DNA of 16,021 bases from positions 1 through 16,021 of the forward strand of contig JAJYCH010000026.1 of NCBI GenBank assembly GCA_021778575.1, given 5' to 3'. The DNA is from Planctomycetota bacterium. Lineage in GTDB: Bacteria > Planctomycetota > Planctomycetia > Isosphaerales > Isosphaeraceae. A program made the position numbers and the translations under genes. How positions within the stretch are numbered: position 1 is the first letter of the stretch; each line of letters opens with the position of its first letter. The notes below the pieces were generated by a model. The model made no database searches and was not told the DNA's origin. It worked only from the letters and a program-made list of their open reading frames with translations. This document shows positions 13,934 through 16,021 of the stretch, piece after piece.

Positions 13934-14095
13934 GGCGGGAAGATTGCAAAGTGGTCGGGCAATTGTAGGGTCCGCTGTGCGGACCGTGGTTTCGATCCAC
14001 AAATCTCGAAGATTTGGTCGTTGCCCCGTGGTCGGGCGAAGGCCGCAATTACGGTCCGCAGAGCGGACCCTACCAGACTTTGCAATCCTCCTGCC
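13934..14095. repeat. 160-bp inverted-repeat element (second repeat family)
   Basis: The terminal arms are 13934-13952 (GGCGGGAAGATTGCAAAGT) and 14077-14095, with 17 of 19 positions complementary. A subterminal inverted repeat spans 13965-13987 and 14051-14073 (22 of 23 positions). Each of these arms is itself a hairpin (GGTCCGC-TGT-GCGGACC). The centre contains a small hairpin, AAATC-TCGA-AGATTT-like, near 14001-14015. No ORF of its own is credible. It fills most of the cdd to aldo/keto reductase gap (13917-14186) and resembles a MITE. It is unrelated in sequence to the 250-bp family. Confidence 0.75.
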
Positions 14096-14186
14096 TCGGC
14101 CGGGGCGGGCCGGGTGTTGCCAGACTCTTTCCGATCGGCCATCATTCATCTCGGGTTTTTCCTCGCGAGCCACCAGGAATCGGGTG

Positions 14187-15158
14187 ATGTATTATCGGCA
14201 TCTGGGTCGGACGGACTGGCCGGTCTCGGAGATCGGCTATGGAATGTGGGGACTCGCCGGCTGGTCGGGCTCCGACGATGACGAGTCTCTGACCTCGCTT
14301 CGCCGGTCGATCGAGCTTGGCTGCACCTTTTTCGACACCGCCTGGGGCTATGGCAAGGGGCATAGCGAGTCGATTCTCGGCCAGGTCGTGCGCGAGTACC
14401 CGCACAAGAAGCTGTTCGTCGCGACCAAGATTCCGCCCAAAAACTTCCGCTGGCCCTCGCAGCGCGGGTTTACCCTGGATGATTGTTTCCCGCCCGAACA
14501 CATTCGCGAATACGCCGAGAAAAGCCTCGAAAACCTCGGTTTGCCCCAGATCGACCTGCTCCAGTTCCACGTCTGGGAAGACGACTGGGCCGCCGACGAG
14601 CGCTGGCAACGTGCGATGGGCGACCTGAAGGATCAGGGCCTGATCCGGGCGGTCGGGATCAGCGTCAACCGCTGGGAGCCCGATAACGTGGTCAAGACCC
14701 TGGAAACCGGGCGGATCGACGCCGTTCAGGTCATCTACAACATCTTCGACCAGGCTCCTCGCGATACCCTCCTGCCGCTTTGCGAGGAGTTGAACATCGG
14801 CGTGATCGCGCGCGTGCCGTTCGACGAAGGAACCCTGACCGGCACCCTGACGAAGGAAACAACCTGGCCCTCGACCGACTGGCGAAGCACCTACTTCGTC
14901 CCCGAAAACCTGAACGCGAGCGTCGACCACGCCGAGGCCCTTCGCCCGTTGATCCCCGACGGGATGACCATGGCCGAACTGGCCCTCCGCTGGATTCTGG
15001 CCGATTCGCGAGTCTCGACCATCATCCCTGGAATGCGCAAGCTCAAGAACGTCGAGGCCAACACTGCGGTCAGCGACGGCAAGGCGCTGCCGATCCCGCT
15101 CCTCCAGCAGCTCAAGAACCACCGCTGGGACCGAACGCCAACAAGCTGGTCTCAGTAA
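14187..15158 (+). CDS. Aldo/keto reductase
   Basis: This 323-residue NADP(H)-dependent (beta/alpha)8 aldo/keto reductase is predicted to be cytoplasmic. The catalytic tetrad is visible: Asp50, Tyr55 (FFDTAWGYGKGHSE), Lys81 (FVATKIPP) and His128 (LLQFHVWEDD). The N-terminus MYYRHLGRTDWPVSEIGYGM and the C-terminal VSTIIPGMRKLKNVEAN cofactor-binding region are typical of the YajO/general-stress-like branch. The substrate is unknown. An upstream in-frame extension to 13944 is read from the 160-bp repeat and is rejected; the start ATG at 14187 has AGGA about 8 nt before it. The gene stands alone between the repeat and a strong hairpin. Confidence 0.93.
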   Translation: MYYRHLGRTDWPVSEIGYGMWGLAGWSGSDDDESLTSLRRSIELGCTFFDTAWGYGKGHSESILGQVVREYPHKKLFVATKIPPKNFRWPSQRGFTLDDCFPPEHIREYAEKSLENLGLPQIDLLQFHVWEDDWAADERWQRAMGDLKDQGLIRAVGISVNRWEPDNVVKTLETGRIDAVQVIYNIFDQAPRDTLLPLCEELNIGVIARVPFDEGTLTGTLTKETTWPSTDWRSTYFVPENLNASVDHAEALRPLIPDGMTMAELALRWILADSRVSTIIPGMRKLKNVEANTAVSDGKALPIPLLQQLKNHRWDRTPTSWSQ

Positions 15159-15174
15159 CCCGAGGCGTAGAGTC

Positions 15175-15213
15175 GGCTCGGCCCACCAGCTTTCCTTCGT
15201 GGTGGGCCGAGCC
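15175..15213. terminator. Bidirectional hairpin between the aldo/keto reductase and the CBS gene
   Basis: A perfect 14-bp stem, GGCTCGGCCCACCA (15175-15188) with TGGTGGGCCGAGCC (15200-15213), encloses an 11-nt loop. It lies 16 nt past the reductase stop and 37 nt past the stop of the convergent CBS gene, so it can serve both. No T-tract follows on either strand. Confidence 0.65.
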
Positions 15214-15250
15214 AACCCGACGGGAACGCGACAGCCAGCAGAAAATGGCT

Positions 15251-15691
15251 CTAGACGCCGACCGCTCCGTAGAGATAACCCATCAGGTGATGATTCTCTT
15301 CCTTGGTCCGGGCGTAAAGCGTCTTGATCACGTCGCCGACGGAAACGATCCCGACCAGTTGACCGCGCTCGATGACGGGAACCTTGGCGATCCGGCGGTC
15401 GCTCATGGTGCCCATGACGTCCTCGACTTCCGAGTCGATGTCGCAGGTGACCGGTTCGAGCGTCATGACGTCGCTGATCCGGGTCTGAGCGAACTCGGCC
15501 CCTCGGTCGTGCAGCTCGCGGATCAGGTCGCGCTCGCTGATGACCCCGACAAGCTGACCCGAGGGATCGACGACCGGTAGCGACCCGATATTGTTCTCGA
15601 CCATCAAGCTCACGGCGTCGGCCGTCAACGCATCGGCACCAACGGTGACGATCCACTCCCCCTTGGACTTCAAGACATCACGCACTTTCAT
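15251..15691 (-). CDS. Two-CBS-domain protein
   Basis: This 146-residue protein consists almost entirely of a tandem CBS pair (Bateman module): CBS1 about 7-62 (VGADALTADAVSLMVENNIG, VGVISERDL) and CBS2 about 74-127 (ISDVMTLEPVTCDIDSEVE, VGIVSVGDVIK). Such stand-alone modules bind adenosine nucleotides and regulate partner proteins; the partner is not known here. The acidic/basic pattern ISERDLIREL is conserved in the family. The frame extends to the window edge through repeat copy C, but GGAGG 8 nt before the ATG at 15691 fixes the start. A palindromic operator-like site lies 50 bp upstream. Confidence 0.92.
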   Translation of the reverse strand: MKVRDVLKSKGEWIVTVGADALTADAVSLMVENNIGSLPVVDPSGQLVGVISERDLIRELHDRGAEFAQTRISDVMTLEPVTCDIDSEVEDVMGTMSDRRIAKVPVIERGQLVGIVSVGDVIKTLYARTKEENHHLMGYLYGAVGV

Positions 15692-15740
15692 GGCGAAACC
15701 CTCCGAGAAGTGGTGAGCCGGGGCGCGGCGCGACGCAATT

Positions 15741-15762
15741 CCATGACTGAGGTCAATCATGG
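15741..15762. promoter_or_regulatory. 22-bp dyad, possible operator of the CBS gene
   Basis: CCATGACTGAGGTCAATCAT followed by GG reads the same on both strands except for one mismatched pair. It contains TGA-N6-TCA, the spacing of CRP/FNR-family half-sites. It is 50 bp upstream of the CBS start codon, where a regulator could act. This is inference from symmetry only. Confidence 0.35.
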
Positions 15763-15886
15763 ACCACACCCTGGGCACGATAAAGAGATCGGTCAGAAAC
15801 AGACGTGTCGAACTTCCTTCATCGTGGCATCCGTCGGCGAAACTGGCAATGGGTGGACTTCGCGGAATTTCTCGATCGCTTGGTTC

Positions 15887-16021
15887 GGGTGTACCCTGAT
15901 TTTCTGGTGGTCTCTGGTCGACCCGGTCCTGGGGCTTCCCGACGAAGCCTGGATCTGGAGTGCGAGAGCTTGCTCTCGCTCTGGCGACCGGAGCTTGCTC
16001 CGAGAGCAGTGATTTAGCCAA
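15887..16021 (+). repeat. 250-bp palindromic intergenic element, copy C, cut by window end
   Basis: The left arm CGGGTGTACCCTGATTTTCT begins here, followed by the same spacer words as copy A (CGACCC, GGCTTCCCGA) and the inner arm with GCGAGAGCTTGCTCTCGC (15962-15979). A hairpin CGGAGCTTGCTCCG (15989-16002) follows. It has the same orientation as copy A. The right half lies outside the window. Confidence 0.82.

Larger units (their letters stand above)
15692..16021. other. Upstream region of the CBS gene with operator-like dyad and repeat copy C
   Basis: This stretch runs to the window end. It holds the CBS gene ribosome site, the 22-bp dyad at 15741-15762, about 120 bp in which I see nothing definable, and repeat copy C from 15887. 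No credible ORF is present. Confidence 0.5.

Noticed and set aside
13944..14186. 81-codon extension of the aldo/keto reductase
   Set aside because: It is translated from the 160-bp repeat, and the family N-terminus begins at 14187.
14142..15656. 504-codon open frame on the minus strand
   Set aside because: It is antisense to the aldo/keto reductase and out of frame with the CBS protein, both of which have complete motif sets.
15692..16021. N-terminal extension of the CBS protein to the window edge
   Set aside because: It reads through repeat copy C and a non-coding region. The ATG at 15691 has an excellent Shine-Dalgarno sequence and begins the CBS domain directly.

Overview
The window is a GC-rich bacterial chromosome segment. 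I infer a planctomycete, probably close to the Isosphaeraceae. The signs are a cytochrome c domain of the planctomycete type (CxxCH, then KMPP) on a secreted protein, several lipoproteins of planctomycete character, a small lysine-rich MAKKKLSHDQKRK protein, and many short palindromic repeats between genes. No 16S rRNA or other phylogenetic marker is present, so this assignment is inference.

Layout. Positions 1-3048 read leftward: the 5' part of a small basic protein, a uridine-kinase-like P-loop kinase with a possible tiny upstream ORF, and a lipoprotein metallophosphoesterase. Positions 3493-6746 read rightward: a proline-rich lipoprotein, a cytochrome c fused to a domain that looks like a dead gluzincin peptidase, and a small cupin coupled to it by a TGATG overlap. 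Positions 6874-11653 read leftward and form a carotenoid operon, in transcription order polyprenyl diphosphate synthase (crtE), phytoene desaturase (crtI), phytoene synthase (crtB) and a CrtC-family carotenoid 1,2-hydratase. Positions 12234-15158 read rightward: a DUF2752 membrane protein, a lipoprotein, cytidine deaminase (cdd) and an aldo/keto reductase. A two-CBS-domain protein (15251-15691) reads leftward and converges on the reductase across a strong hairpin.

The carotenoid operon is the clearest functional unit. It should make geranylgeranyl diphosphate, condense it to phytoene, desaturate it, and hydrate the psi-end of an acyclic carotene. No cyclase, ketolase or crtD/crtF is present here, so the product predicted from this window alone is an acyclic hydroxycarotenoid. 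The udk-like kinase and cdd both suit pyrimidine salvage but lie far apart.

The least explained material is the repeats. A roughly 250-bp element with imperfect terminal inverted repeats and nested hairpins built on GAGCTTGCTC occurs at 3155-3405, at 11845-12093 (opposite orientation), and at 15887 to the window end. A shortened relative with only the outer arms sits at 1091-1171. One copy is flanked by a possible 8-bp target duplication. A second, unrelated 160-bp inverted-repeat element lies at 13934-14095, and a 20-bp perfect hairpin occurs twice. These look like non-autonomous, MITE-like elements. They also generate spurious ORFs with a shared RELALAL peptide. I found no tRNA, rRNA, CRISPR array, transposase or defence gene.
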